Assembly: GCA_026706485.1 (NCBI GenBank)
Contig: JAPOYR010000008.1
Coordinates: forward strand, 1 to 42,557
Reading direction: 5' to 3'
Origin: Chloroflexota bacterium
GTDB taxonomy: Bacteria; Chloroflexota; UBA11872
DNA: 42,557 nt
In this document: positions 8,350 through 16,329 of the stretch, piece by piece
Numbering within the stretch: position 1 is the first letter of the stretch
Layout: each line of letters begins with the position of its first letter
Made by a program: the position numbers and the translations under genes
Notes under the pieces: model-generated
Databases searched by the model: none
Seen by the model: the letters and a program-made list of their open reading frames with translations, nothing else
What the model was told of the DNA's origin: nothing

Positions 8350-9336
8350 ATGAAGCGAATGGCAAAGCCCGAGGGACGGGGCAACGTGATGCTCGAGGAC
8401 GCCCCGGTTCCCGAGCCGGGCTACGGGCAAGTCCGCGTCAAGGCCGTGCGCAGCCTCATCAGCCGCGGCTCGGAAATCGGCCGGCGGTATGTCATGGACG
8501 AGGCCATCGACCCGCAGATGATGGGCTATTCCATGGCCGGCGTGGTCGATGCGCTGGGAGAAGGTGTCGAGCACCTGAACATCGGCGACCGCGTGGGAGC
8601 CGTCGCGCCCCACGCGCAATTTGTCGTGTGCGCCGCCATTCCCGAAGTGCAAGGCAAGATCCCCGAGATTTTCTCGCTCACGCCCGGCGTCACCTGGGAC
8701 CAGGCGCCCTACTGGATGCTCGGCGCGTCGGCCGTCCGCTGGGTGGACATCGCCCCATTCGAGCGCGACAACGTCATCGTCGTCCTGGGCCAGGGTTTGG
8801 TCGGCAGTCTCATGCTCCAGGTATTGCGCGAGATTGGCGGCGTGCGCCTCGTCGCGGTCGACGCCGCGCCGTTGCGCTGCGAGCTGGCCGCCGAGCTAGG
8901 CGCGGACCACGTGATCAACGCGGCCGAGGAAGACCCCGTGGCGGCGGTCAGGAAGCTCAGCAGCGGCGTCGGCGCCGAGCTGGTGGTCTACGCCGTGGGC
9001 GGACCCGCCGGCCCGCGGGCCTTCGAGCAGGGCATGGACATGCTCTCCAGCGGCGGCACGCTGCATCTCATCGGCAAATACGAGCATCAAATCCTGCCGC
9101 TCACCTCCGACGTGATCCAGGGACGGCGCATCCTGGGCGGCTACTTCGGCGGCCAGTGGCACACGGGATCGGCGCGGCGGGCGCTGGCGCTGCTTGAGTC
9201 GGGCGCCATCGACGCCGACCGCATGACAACGCATCACTTCCCCTACACACGGGCGCCCGAAGCCTTCCACCTGCTCCACGACCACACGGACCAAACCCTC
9301 GGCGTCTTGATCGATTGGGACGTGGACGACAGCTAG
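8350..9336 (+). CDS. MDR-family dehydrogenase, second of a tandem pair
   Basis: A 328-residue paralogue of the preceding gene, same length and 38 nt downstream, with GGGAG ahead of its ATG. It shares VRSLISRGSEIGRRY, the DEAIDPQMMGYSM block and the Rossmann motif LGQGLVGSLMLQV. The middle and the late substrate-side region (residues about 235-265) differ most, which suggests a changed substrate. Its TAG stop (9334-9336) lies in CTAG, which is also the stop of the converging propeller gene on the other strand. A second, decayed copy of its last 61 nt (9279-9339) exists at 11664-11724, beyond the propeller gene. Confidence 0.88.
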   Translation: MKRMAKPEGRGNVMLEDAPVPEPGYGQVRVKAVRSLISRGSEIGRRYVMDEAIDPQMMGYSMAGVVDALGEGVEHLNIGDRVGAVAPHAQFVVCAAIPEVQGKIPEIFSLTPGVTWDQAPYWMLGASAVRWVDIAPFERDNVIVVLGQGLVGSLMLQVLREIGGVRLVAVDAAPLRCELAAELGADHVINAAEEDPVAAVRKLSSGVGAELVVYAVGGPAGPRAFEQGMDMLSSGGTLHLIGKYEHQILPLTSDVIQGRRILGGYFGGQWHTGSARRALALLESGAIDADRMTTHHFPYTRAPEAFHLLHDHTDQTLGVLIDWDVDDS

Positions 9337-11645
9337 CCGTCGCTGCGGCCGCTCCAGCAGACGACGGTGCCGTCGGCCCGCACCCCGCAGGTGTGAAAGT
9401 CGCCGGCGCTGACGGCGACGAACCTCCCGCCCGGGGCATGCGCCAAATAGTCATCGCCCCAGCATTCGATCGTGCCGTCACTGCGCATCCCGCAGCTGTG
9501 AAGTCCCCCCGCGCTGACCGCGGCGAACGTCCCGGCGGGCGGTGTGGCCCGGCCGTCTCCGTCAAACCCCCAACATGCCGCCGCACCGTCGGTGCGCAGC
9601 CCGCACGTGTGATACCTCCCCGCGCTGACGGCCACAAACGCCCCATCAGGCGGCGTGGATTGGCCATGGGAGTCACTGCCCCAGCACTCGATCGCGCCGT
9701 CGGCACGCACTCCGCACGTGTGGTAGCGCCCCGCGCTGACGGCGGCGAAGGTCCCGGGCGGCGGCGTGGCCCGGTCGTTGGAGTTGAATCCCCAGCACGC
9801 CACCGCGCCATCGAGGCGCACCCCGCAGTTGTGCCAGGCGCCGGCGTCGACGACAGTGAACGCCCCATCGGGCGGCGTGGATTGGCCGCTGTGGTTGGAG
9901 CCCCAGCATTCGATCGCACCGTCGGTCCGCAGTCCGCACGTGTGCCAACGCCCACCGCTGACGGCAGCGAATGCCCCGGGCGGCGGCCTGCCTTGGCCAC
10001 GGTCATAAGCCCCCCAGCACGTGACGGCGCCGTCGGGCCGCACCCCGCATGTCTGGAACACCCCGGCGCCGACGGCGGCGAACGCCCCATCAGGCGGCCT
10101 GATCAGGTCTGCAAATTCAGCGCCCCAGCACTCGACCGCACCGCCTGGCCGCACCCCGCAGGTGCGGAAATCACTGGCGCTGACGGCCGCAAACGCCCCA
10201 CCAGGCGGGTTGGCTTGGCCATAGCGGCCGGCGCCCCAACAATCAACCGCGCCGTCGGGCCGCACCCCGCAGGAGTGCGAGGCCCCAGCGCTCACGGACG
10301 CGAATGTCCCGGCCGGCGGGGTCGTCCGGCCGGCACGGTCGGATCCCCAACAGGCCACGGTTCCATCGGTCCGCGCTCCGCACGTGTGGTACCTCCCGGC
10401 GCTGACCGCGGCGAAGGCTCCGCCAGGCGGTGCTGATTGGCGAGCGTCGTTGTCGCCCCAGCATTCGACGGTTCCGTTGGGCCGCACCCCGCAGTTGTGC
10501 CAGGCACCCGTACTGATGGCGACGAATGCCCCACCAGGCGGCGCGGACTGGCCAAAGTCGTTGTCGCCCCAGCACTCGACCATCCCGTCGGGCCGCAGCC
10601 CGCAGCTGTGCAAGTCGCCGGCGCCGATGGCGACGAACGCCCCGGGCGGCGGCGACGCCCGGCGATCGCGGTTAGACCCCCAACAGGCCACGGTGCCGTC
10701 GGCTCGAATTCCGCAGGTGTGTAACGACCCGGCGCTTAGGGTGATGAACGCCCCAGCCGGCGGCGTGGACTGGCCGGCGCCGTCGAAGCCCCAACAGGCC
10801 ACCACGCCGTTGGGGCGCACCCCGCAGGTGTGCAACTCGCCGGTGCTGACGACGGCAAACGCTCCGGACGACGGCGGTGGCGCGGATACCAGCGCCTTTG
10901 CCGTGTCCGGAATGATCACGTTGCTCAACTTCTTCACCTTGTCCGGCACGTTCTGCAGGTTCACCCGGCCCACCGCCGTCCCCGGCGCCGGCACGTTCCA
11001 GATCACGAACACCGTCCGCTGCGCCCGTAGCATCTGCAAGCCCTGCGGAATGCCATTCACCTCCCGCTCTTCGTAACGGATCGGCAGGCCGTAGAGATTC
11101 AGCCAGTCCGGCTCGCTCAGAAACCGCTCTTTGATCGCCGCGTTCTGGTCCAGTAGCGCCAGGTGGTTGCGGATGATCGTGCCGAAAGTGGCCCCCCGAT
11201 CCGCTTCCAAAACCTGATGCGGCGGGACGTTGGGGAGCTGCACTTCGGGAAAGCGATTCGCGAGCACGTCGAGGGTGTTGTAGTAGTTCATCCGCTGCTT
11301 GCCCGGGTCCCACTGCAAAATGACCTTCTGGAACGCCTGGAGAGTGAACGGCCCATCGACCCACCGCTGGCTGATGGGATAGCCGATGGCCTGGAGGTCG
11401 CGCTCTTGGACGAAATCCCACAAGGGCACGCCATCGGCATTGGTCACGGCATAGCCGTCATTGGGGTCGCGGGTGTCTCCGCCGGTAACGGTGAAAAGGC
11501 AGCCGTCGTCGACGAGGGCGCCCACGCAATCCAAGGCCCCGACGGGAGGCGCGGTCGTCAGAGCGCCCGCGACCACAATCACCACCGCCGCCAGTGCCGC
11601 GCGAACCGGGCGCCACCACTCGCGTCGCCTGCGCGTCAGCATCAC
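9333..11645 (-). CDS. Secreted RCC1/BLIP-II-like beta-propeller protein with 14 repeats
   Basis: A 770-residue exported protein. An Arg-rich N-terminus and hydrophobic stretch (about 14-36) form a signal peptide, cleaved near VGA-LD. Residues about 39-260 form a module with IGYPISQRW, AFQKVILQWDP and a late proline-rich end, seen in other secreted Chloroflexota proteins (my recollection). The rest is 13 full and one shortened tandem repeat of 37 residues with the pattern G-x-F-x-x-V-S-x-G-x-x-H-x-C-G-x-R-x-D-G-x-x-x-C-W-G, a proline pair closing each unit. Two cysteines per unit suggest a disulfide in every blade. Repeats of this size form seven-bladed propellers in BLIP-II, so 14 could make two. 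The start is GTG 11645 or the adjacent ATG. It is read 72 nt downstream of the aldolase gene. The binding target is unknown. Confidence 0.85.
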   Translation of the reverse strand: MMLTRRRREWWRPVRAALAAVVIVVAGALTTAPPVGALDCVGALVDDGCLFTVTGGDTRDPNDGYAVTNADGVPLWDFVQERDLQAIGYPISQRWVDGPFTLQAFQKVILQWDPGKQRMNYYNTLDVLANRFPEVQLPNVPPHQVLEADRGATFGTIIRNHLALLDQNAAIKERFLSEPDWLNLYGLPIRYEEREVNGIPQGLQMLRAQRTVFVIWNVPAPGTAVGRVNLQNVPDKVKKLSNVIIPDTAKALVSAPPPSSGAFAVVSTGELHTCGVRPNGVVACWGFDGAGQSTPPAGAFITLSAGSLHTCGIRADGTVACWGSNRDRRASPPPGAFVAIGAGDLHSCGLRPDGMVECWGDNDFGQSAPPGGAFVAISTGAWHNCGVRPNGTVECWGDNDARQSAPPGGAFAAVSAGRYHTCGARTDGTVACWGSDRAGRTTPPAGTFASVSAGASHSCGVRPDGAVDCWGAGRYGQANPPGGAFAAVSASDFRTCGVRPGGAVECWGAEFADLIRPPDGAFAAVGAGVFQTCGVRPDGAVTCWGAYDRGQGRPPPGAFAAVSGGRWHTCGLRTDGAIECWGSNHSGQSTPPDGAFTVVDAGAWHNCGVRLDGAVACWGFNSNDRATPPPGTFAAVSAGRYHTCGVRADGAIECWGSDSHGQSTPPDGAFVAVSAGRYHTCGLRTDGAAACWGFDGDGRATPPAGTFAAVSAGGLHSCGMRSDGTIECWGDDYLAHAPGGRFVAVSAGDFHTCGVRADGTVVCWSGRSDG
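9336..10866 (-). repeat. Coding tandem repeat, 111-nt period, 13.8 units
   Basis: The 3' two thirds of the propeller gene are in-frame 111-nt units. The recurring CCGCACGTGTGG-type block (HTCG on the minus strand) can be followed at 111-nt steps, for example at 9606 and 9717. Units differ by many substitutions, mainly in the loop before the proline pair, so this is an old, selected array and not a recent expansion. Confidence 0.9.
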
Positions 11646-11663
11646 ATCAATCCCCCGTGCCGC

Positions 11664-11724
11664 CGACCACCCGGACTAGTCCCTGGTCTTGTAGATCGAT
11701 TGGGACATCGACGAGAGCTAGCCG
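11664..11724 (+). pseudogene. Relic of an MDR dehydrogenase 3' end
   Basis: Aligned without gaps, 49 of 61 positions match the end of the second MDR gene (9279-9339). The reading is D-H-P-D-stop-S-L-V-L-stop-I-D-W-D-I-D-E-S-stop, against D-H-T-D-Q-T-L-G-V-L-I-D-W-D-V-D-D-S-stop. It therefore has two in-frame stops and no upstream body. The final CTAG is also the stop of the aldolase gene on the opposite strand, exactly as CTAG at 9333-9336 serves the MDR and propeller genes. Homology fades left of 11664 and right of 11724. Confidence 0.8.
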
Positions 11725-12491
11725 CTCGGCGTCCCCACCAGGGATTCGGTCGTCGCGGGCGCGTCCACCACGCCTTCCAGCGCGCCTTTCGCCTCCATCT
11801 GGTCCCAATGGCGGCGGAACGTGGCGTTCCACTCCGCCGTGCCCGGATGGAGCAGCATCTCCTCGAAGGTCGCCGGCGAGATCACGATGCCGTCGCAGCC
11901 GGCGCGAATCGCCGTGTCGGCGGCGATGGTCGTGCGCACGATGCCCGCCGCCAGGTAGGGAGAGGTTTCGCCGCTGCGCCCAATCACGCGGACGATGTCG
12001 CCGATGATCTTTCCGGCATCCGCCCCGGCGTCGATCTGCGGTCCCGTGAACGGCGCGATGTATGCCGCCCCGGCCGACGCGGCGGCCACGGCCTGGCTGA
12101 CGGAAAACGTCGTCGTCACCATGCTCAGGTGGCCCTCGGCCCTCAGGTGCACCACCGCGCGCAGCCCCCGCATGGTGCAAGGAATCTTCAGCACCACCCG
12201 CGGCGACATCGCGGTGAACACCCGCGACACGCGCTCGATCTCCTCCGTGGTGTCGCCATCGACCTCCACCACGAGCGGGCCGTCGTGCGGCAAGTTCAGA
12301 TACCGCTCGATCACCCGGATCATCGGACCGTAGGAGTCCGTGAGCTGATCCAGCACAATGGTGTTCGTGACCAGCCCCACGACCCCAAGCTCGAGATAAT
12401 CTCGAATCTCGGCCGGGTCGCCCCACAGCCAGATTCCCACCGGGTCCTTGTGACCCCGTGGAAACCGCGGCATCGTGTGAGACTTGTCCAT
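11718..12491 (-). CDS. Transaldolase-like (TalA/FSA-type) class I aldolase
   Basis: A 257-residue TIM-barrel protein of the small transaldolase/fructose-6-phosphate aldolase group. The Schiff-base lysine is Lys102 in VVLKIPCT, and GLVTNTIVL (about 39-47) occupies the place of the usual TTNPS loop. ASAGAAYIAPFTGPQIDAG and the late CDGIVISP strand match the family. It should catalyse aldol transfer or cleavage of a sugar phosphate, but the altered TTNPS loop argues against plain transaldolase, and a separate tal gene lies at 30337-31464. The start is ATG 12491 with AGGA 7-8 nt upstream. It is divergent from the PLP-enzyme fusion gene (63 nt apart), so the two may share a promoter region. Its stop overlaps the MDR relic. 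Confidence 0.82.
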   Translation of the reverse strand: MDKSHTMPRFPRGHKDPVGIWLWGDPAEIRDYLELGVVGLVTNTIVLDQLTDSYGPMIRVIERYLNLPHDGPLVVEVDGDTTEEIERVSRVFTAMSPRVVLKIPCTMRGLRAVVHLRAEGHLSMVTTTFSVSQAVAAASAGAAYIAPFTGPQIDAGADAGKIIGDIVRVIGRSGETSPYLAAGIVRTTIAADTAIRAGCDGIVISPATFEEMLLHPGTAEWNATFRRHWDQMEAKGALEGVVDAPATTESLVGTPSG

Positions 12492-12554
12492 GGCCCTATC
12501 CTACGCGCGCATTCCACAGATGAAAACCACGCTCCGCGCTGATTGCGGCGCGCC

Positions 12555-14369
12555 ATGACGCTCGCTGGCCGCCGGAGCCTTTCGCTCGATCGACGCGCCC
12601 TGTCGCTGTCCGGCGCTCCGTGGCCGCGCACGCTGGTCGTTGCCGGAGCCGCCGCGGTACTGGCGTACGGCGCCACACGGATCTTCGTCATCCAGCCCGC
12701 GGCCGGCGCCGTGGTGCTGGCAATGCTCGCCATGGCGGCCGCACAGGTCGGCACGCGACCCGGACCTGCGCTGGCGGTGGGCGTGATTGCCGCCGTCTGG
12801 AACGACGTCGTCAACCTGCCGCATGCGCTGGCGGGATTCCTGGGCCCCGCCCTCGTCATTGAGTTGTGGACGGCCTTTCTGCGGGCTCGTCCACGCCTGC
12901 CGCTGCGACCCCGGGTCGTCGTCGACCTATGCCTCATGTCGCTCGCGCTCGGCAGTCCCGTCGCCATTGGCTTCGCCGCGGGCCCCGGCTACGTCGATCT
13001 CGACGCCGTCCCCGAGTTTCGTCGCTACATCGTCGACTTGACCGCCATAGGGCTCGCGTACCTGGGCCTGCTGGCCGCGGCCGCGTTCATGCTCGGACGC
13101 GGGGCGCGATGGCTGCGTGCCCGGCGGCAGCGTCGGCGCGCGTACACCGAAGACCTGGCCAAGCAGAGCGCCGAACGTTCGCAGCAAGCCGTGCGGGCCA
13201 CGACAAGCCTGATTCCCCGCGCGCCGGCGAGCGTCGCGATACCCTTCGTTCGCCAGCAACCGAGGCACACGCTCGTGGATCGACCTCCCCGCACCATCGA
13301 CGAGATCGACACGCCCGCCGCCATCATCGACCTGGACCTCGTCAAGCAGAACATCAAGACCCTCGAGGACTTCGTGCGCTTCCGTCCGGTGCACACGCGT
13401 CCCCACGCCAAGACGCACAAGAACCCGGCCATTGGCCGCCTGCAAGTCGAGGCGGGGGCCGTGGGCCTAACCTGCGCCAAGGTCGGTGAGGCCGAGGCCA
13501 TGGTCGATGGCGGCATCGAGGACGTGCTCATCGCCAACCAGGTCGTCGGCCCGATCAAGATCGAGCGCATGTGCCGGCTGGCGCATCGTGCCCGCGTCTC
13601 GGTGGAAGTGGACGACCCCGCCAACGTCGACGAGATTTCGGCGGCGGCGCAGCGCCACGGCGTGACCATCGGCGTCGTCGTGGAGATCGACGTCGGCGGA
13701 CCGCGCGCCGGCGTGCCGCCCCATGAGCCGGCGCTGGCCCTCGCGCGCCGCATCATGGACCGGCCCGGGCTGGAGTTCACCGGCCTCATGGCCTACGAGG
13801 GCCACACCGTGGGCATCGAGGACTGGGACGAGCGCAACGCGGCCGCCCGCGCCGCCCTGGCGCCGGTCATCGAGACGCGCGAGTTGTGCGAGTCCGAGGG
13901 AATCCCCGTCCGCGAGGTCACCGGCGGCGCCACCAACACCTTCGACATCACCGGCACTATCAACGGCTGGACCGAGCTCCAGGCCGGCACCTACGTCACC
14001 ATGGACGCCTGGTTCCGCCCCCACGCCGGCCACGCCTTCACCCAGGCCTTCTGGATCCTCACCAGCGTCACCAGCCGCGCCAAGCCGGGCTACGTGCACC
14101 TCGACGGCGGACGCAAGTCAATTGCCTTCGAGCCTAGCGGATTCCCGGTGATCGACGATCCGGAAGGTCTGGAAATCGAGGTCGTGGCCGAAGAGCATCT
14201 GCACGTCAAGATGCTCGACGGCGCTCCCGACCTGCGGCCCGGCGATCAGGTGCGCGTCACGCCCTGGCACGGCTGCGGCACCTTCAACCTGCACGACACC
14301 CTGTACGTGCTGCAGGACGACGAGGTCGTGGACATCTGGCCCATCAGCGGACGCGGACGCTTCACCTAG
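12555..14369 (+). CDS. Membrane-domain fusion to a D-threonine aldolase/D-serine dehydratase-type PLP enzyme
   Basis: A 604-residue protein from ATG 12555 (TTG 12543 is an in-frame alternative). Residues about 20-185 contain some five hydrophobic segments with short loops, followed by an Arg-rich stretch and a linker. From about residue 250 the protein is a fold-type III PLP enzyme: TPAAIIDLDLVKQNI opens the barrel, Lys286 in RPHAKTHK is the PLP lysine, and His572/Cys574 in PWHGCGTFN match the zinc ligands of D-threonine aldolase and DSD1-type D-serine dehydratase. These enzymes are normally soluble and about 370-400 residues long. A GTG at 13276 with GAGG 11 nt upstream could also start the catalytic part alone. 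The membrane part is not a family I recognise. The catalytic call is good; the exact amino acid is unknown. Confidence 0.82.
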   Translation: MTLAGRRSLSLDRRALSLSGAPWPRTLVVAGAAAVLAYGATRIFVIQPAAGAVVLAMLAMAAAQVGTRPGPALAVGVIAAVWNDVVNLPHALAGFLGPALVIELWTAFLRARPRLPLRPRVVVDLCLMSLALGSPVAIGFAAGPGYVDLDAVPEFRRYIVDLTAIGLAYLGLLAAAAFMLGRGARWLRARRQRRRAYTEDLAKQSAERSQQAVRATTSLIPRAPASVAIPFVRQQPRHTLVDRPPRTIDEIDTPAAIIDLDLVKQNIKTLEDFVRFRPVHTRPHAKTHKNPAIGRLQVEAGAVGLTCAKVGEAEAMVDGGIEDVLIANQVVGPIKIERMCRLAHRARVSVEVDDPANVDEISAAAQRHGVTIGVVVEIDVGGPRAGVPPHEPALALARRIMDRPGLEFTGLMAYEGHTVGIEDWDERNAAARAALAPVIETRELCESEGIPVREVTGGATNTFDITGTINGWTELQAGTYVTMDAWFRPHAGHAFTQAFWILTSVTSRAKPGYVHLDGGRKSIAFEPSGFPVIDDPEGLEIEVVAEEHLHVKMLDGAPDLRPGDQVRVTPWHGCGTFNLHDTLYVLQDDEVVDIWPISGRGRFT

Positions 14370-14422
14370 AAACCCTCGATTCCGGCCCCTTCCCCCGGAA
14401 AGAGACCGTTGCAAAGTCCCTC

Positions 14423-14450
14423 CGTCATTCCCGCGAAGGCGGGAATCCAC
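14423..14450. repeat. Dispersed repeat, CGTCATTCCCGCGAAGGCGGGAAT family
   Basis: A clean REP-like palindrome (ATTCCCGC, loop GAAG, GCGGGAAT) in the 262-bp gap after the PLP fusion gene. Copies lie at 4667, 4828 and 26623, with a decayed one near 19181. The rest of the gap (14451-14631) shows no gene or signal that I can support. Confidence 0.85.
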
Positions 14451-14631
14451 CTGTCACTGAACCTGGGGCTGGTGGGATTCCTACGACCACCGTTCGTCCG
14501 ACCGGATTCTGCACAAGTCTCTCGGTAGGGGGATGGCTCAGGTGGCCTACGGCCCGGCTTCAGCTGACCAGCGATCCTGCTGAACTGCGGCGAGCGCCGC
14601 CGACACGGGGTCGCTCAGCACCGTCCTCGAG

Positions 14632-15234
14632 CTACGCCCCCGGCGTCCGAATATCCGCCGCGCGCCACATGTACCACGCACCCACGCTGCGAAACGGGGT
14701 CCAGCGCGCACCGATCACCGTCGCCTCGGCTGGGGATGGCGTCTCGGCCAGGGCATAGGCGACCTGCATCCCGCGTCGCACCCCAAGATCCCCCACCGGC
14801 AGCACGTCCAGTCGCCCCAGTTGAAACATCAGAAACATCTGCGCCGTCCACACGCCGACGCCGTGCACCACCGTGAGCCGCTCGATCACCTCTGCGTCGT
14901 CGCTCGCCGGCAGCGCGCCCAAATTCAGCGATCCGTCCTGAAGATGCTGCGCCAAATCACGCAGGTAGCCGGCCTTCTGCCGGGACACGCCCGCAGCGCG
15001 AAACTGCTCGTCCGTCGTCCCCAGCAACTCTTCCGGAGTCGGATATCGCCCGTCCGACCCGAAGTGCGCCAGCAGCCGGCCCAAGATGGCGCTGGCCGCC
15101 GCCCCGGCCAGCTGCTGGAACATGATGCTGCGAATCAGCGCCTCGTACGGATCGCCGGGAGCACGCGGCGGAAACGGTCCGCACTCGTCGATAAGCCGAC
15201 CGATCACGGCGTCCACCCGGCGCAAATGTCGCAT
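14632..15234 (-). CDS. DNA-3-methyladenine glycosylase II-like HhH-GPD protein (AlkA type)
   Basis: A 200-residue base-excision enzyme of the helix-hairpin-helix-GPD superfamily. QQLAGAAASAILGRL (about 40-54) is the typical early helix. The hairpin with VHGVGVWTAQMFLMF (123-137) is followed by PVGDLGVRRG, where Asp149 is the catalytic aspartate. There is no iron-sulfur cysteine cluster after the motif, which separates it from Nth/MutY and supports an AlkA-like alkylbase glycosylase. It lacks the AlkA N-terminal domain, as many short bacterial versions do. The ATG at 15234 is chosen because it precedes the conserved HLRRVD segment. It is downstream of the SH3 lipoprotein gene on the same strand. 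Confidence 0.88.
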   Translation of the reverse strand: MRHLRRVDAVIGRLIDECGPFPPRAPGDPYEALIRSIMFQQLAGAAASAILGRLLAHFGSDGRYPTPEELLGTTDEQFRAAGVSRQKAGYLRDLAQHLQDGSLNLGALPASDDAEVIERLTVVHGVGVWTAQMFLMFQLGRLDVLPVGDLGVRRGMQVAYALAETPSPAEATVIGARWTPFRSVGAWYMWRAADIRTPGA

Positions 15235-15362
15235 CGCCTCGCGGGCGACGCTCTCAGTCGACTCGGTGATGGTCGGCGCTCTCTACCGGCCAGGCCACGG
15301 CCTGCCGGCGCAAGCCGACGGCAGGCAAACACACGGCCCGCGCTCGACGCCGTCCGCCCGGG

Positions 15363-16151
15363 CTATACCGGCGACTCCTGCGGCGCGATCTGCAGATACC
15401 GGGCCTGGACCCAGGTCCCGTCGTCCAACTCGCGCCAGACGATGCCGTCGACAACCTCGATCACGCCGGTCAGCGTCACCTCGGAGTCGCCGTAGGCCAC
15501 GTACTGCACCGTGCTCGTCTCAGGGTCCGGCACGTCGCGCACGTTCAGGCCGTCGGCCGGAATCACCACGGCCACGCCGGCGTGCTCCACGTCGGCGAAT
15601 GCGCCGCGACCCAGCCATTGCTCGGAAACCCAGTTCCCGTCGGCCGTTTCCCGCCACGCGCCGTCGGCCAGGATCACCACCACGCCCGTAACCTCGATTT
15701 CGTCGTTCTCGCGAACCACGTATTCGACCTCGCTGCCCTCCACGCCCGGCTGGTTGCGCACGTTCAGCACGTCCGCGATCACCAGGGCCAGCACCGGCAC
15801 CACCACGGGCGTGGGCTCGGGCTCCGGCGTCGCGGCAGGCGTCGGCGCGGGCGTCGGCGTCGGAGCGGGTTGAGGCGTCGGTGTTGGAACTGGGGTCGGA
15901 ATCGGTGTCGGCGTGGCAATTGGCACGGGAGTATCGGTCGGAATCGGCTCCGGCGTCGGCGGCGGCGTGGCCGCGGCGGTCGTTGCCTCTGGCGTGGGAG
16001 AAGTCTCCCCCCCAATCACCACCACGGTCACGGTTGGGTCCGGCTCGCTGCCGGAATCCGTTCCAGGCGCATCGCACGCGGCGAGGACCAGTACGCCGAC
16101 AACGGCGACGGCCAAGATCATCGTCCATCGCAGGCGAGGAATTGACATCAC
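15363..16151 (-). CDS. Lipoprotein with Pro/Thr linker and two SH3-type domains
   Basis: A 262-residue predicted lipoprotein. The signal segment ends in the lipobox LAAC with Cys26 as the lipidated residue. Residues about 45-125 form a low-complexity Thr/Pro/Glu/Ala linker (TPTP, PTPEP), the type of surface spacer common in Chloroflexota exported proteins. Two bacterial SH3-like units follow (about 128-190 and 195-255). Each begins with ADVLNVR/ADGLNVR and ends in a tryptophan-containing strand ([20 protein letters not shown]). Such domains often bind cell-wall or surface polymers. The lgt gene at 22051 encodes the enzyme that would lipidate it. The start is one of two adjacent ATG codons. 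Confidence 0.85.
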   Translation of the reverse strand: MMSIPRLRWTMILAVAVVGVLVLAACDAPGTDSGSEPDPTVTVVVIGGETSPTPEATTAAATPPPTPEPIPTDTPVPIATPTPIPTPVPTPTPQPAPTPTPAPTPAATPEPEPTPVVVPVLALVIADVLNVRNQPGVEGSEVEYVVRENDEIEVTGVVVILADGAWRETADGNWVSEQWLGRGAFADVEHAGVAVVIPADGLNVRDVPDPETSTVQYVAYGDSEVTLTGVIEVVDGIVWRELDDGTWVQARYLQIAPQESPV

Positions 16152-16329
16152 GACGCGTGCCTCCTGGGGAATCCTTGAAGTCTAGCGCGCGGAACACTGG
16201 TAACTGTAGCGCGTTTAACAATGGTAACCGCGACTTCACTTCGGCAATTGCCCGCCGCCATTCGCCGGCAGGACGCCCAGCGCCTCGGCGCCGGGATCGT
16301 CAACCCGTGCCGACAGCCCAACGACGCGC

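Noticed and set aside
9336-10866. CRISPR-like array
   Set aside because: The period is 111 nt, the units are coding in one frame and differ by many substitutions, and there are no unique spacers.
9315-12542. Long plus-strand open frames across 9315-10436, 10384-11076 and 11163-12542
   Set aside because: They are antisense shadows of the propeller and aldolase genes. Their composition is Arg/His/Pro/Gly-rich, and their periodic parts just mirror the 111-nt coding repeat.
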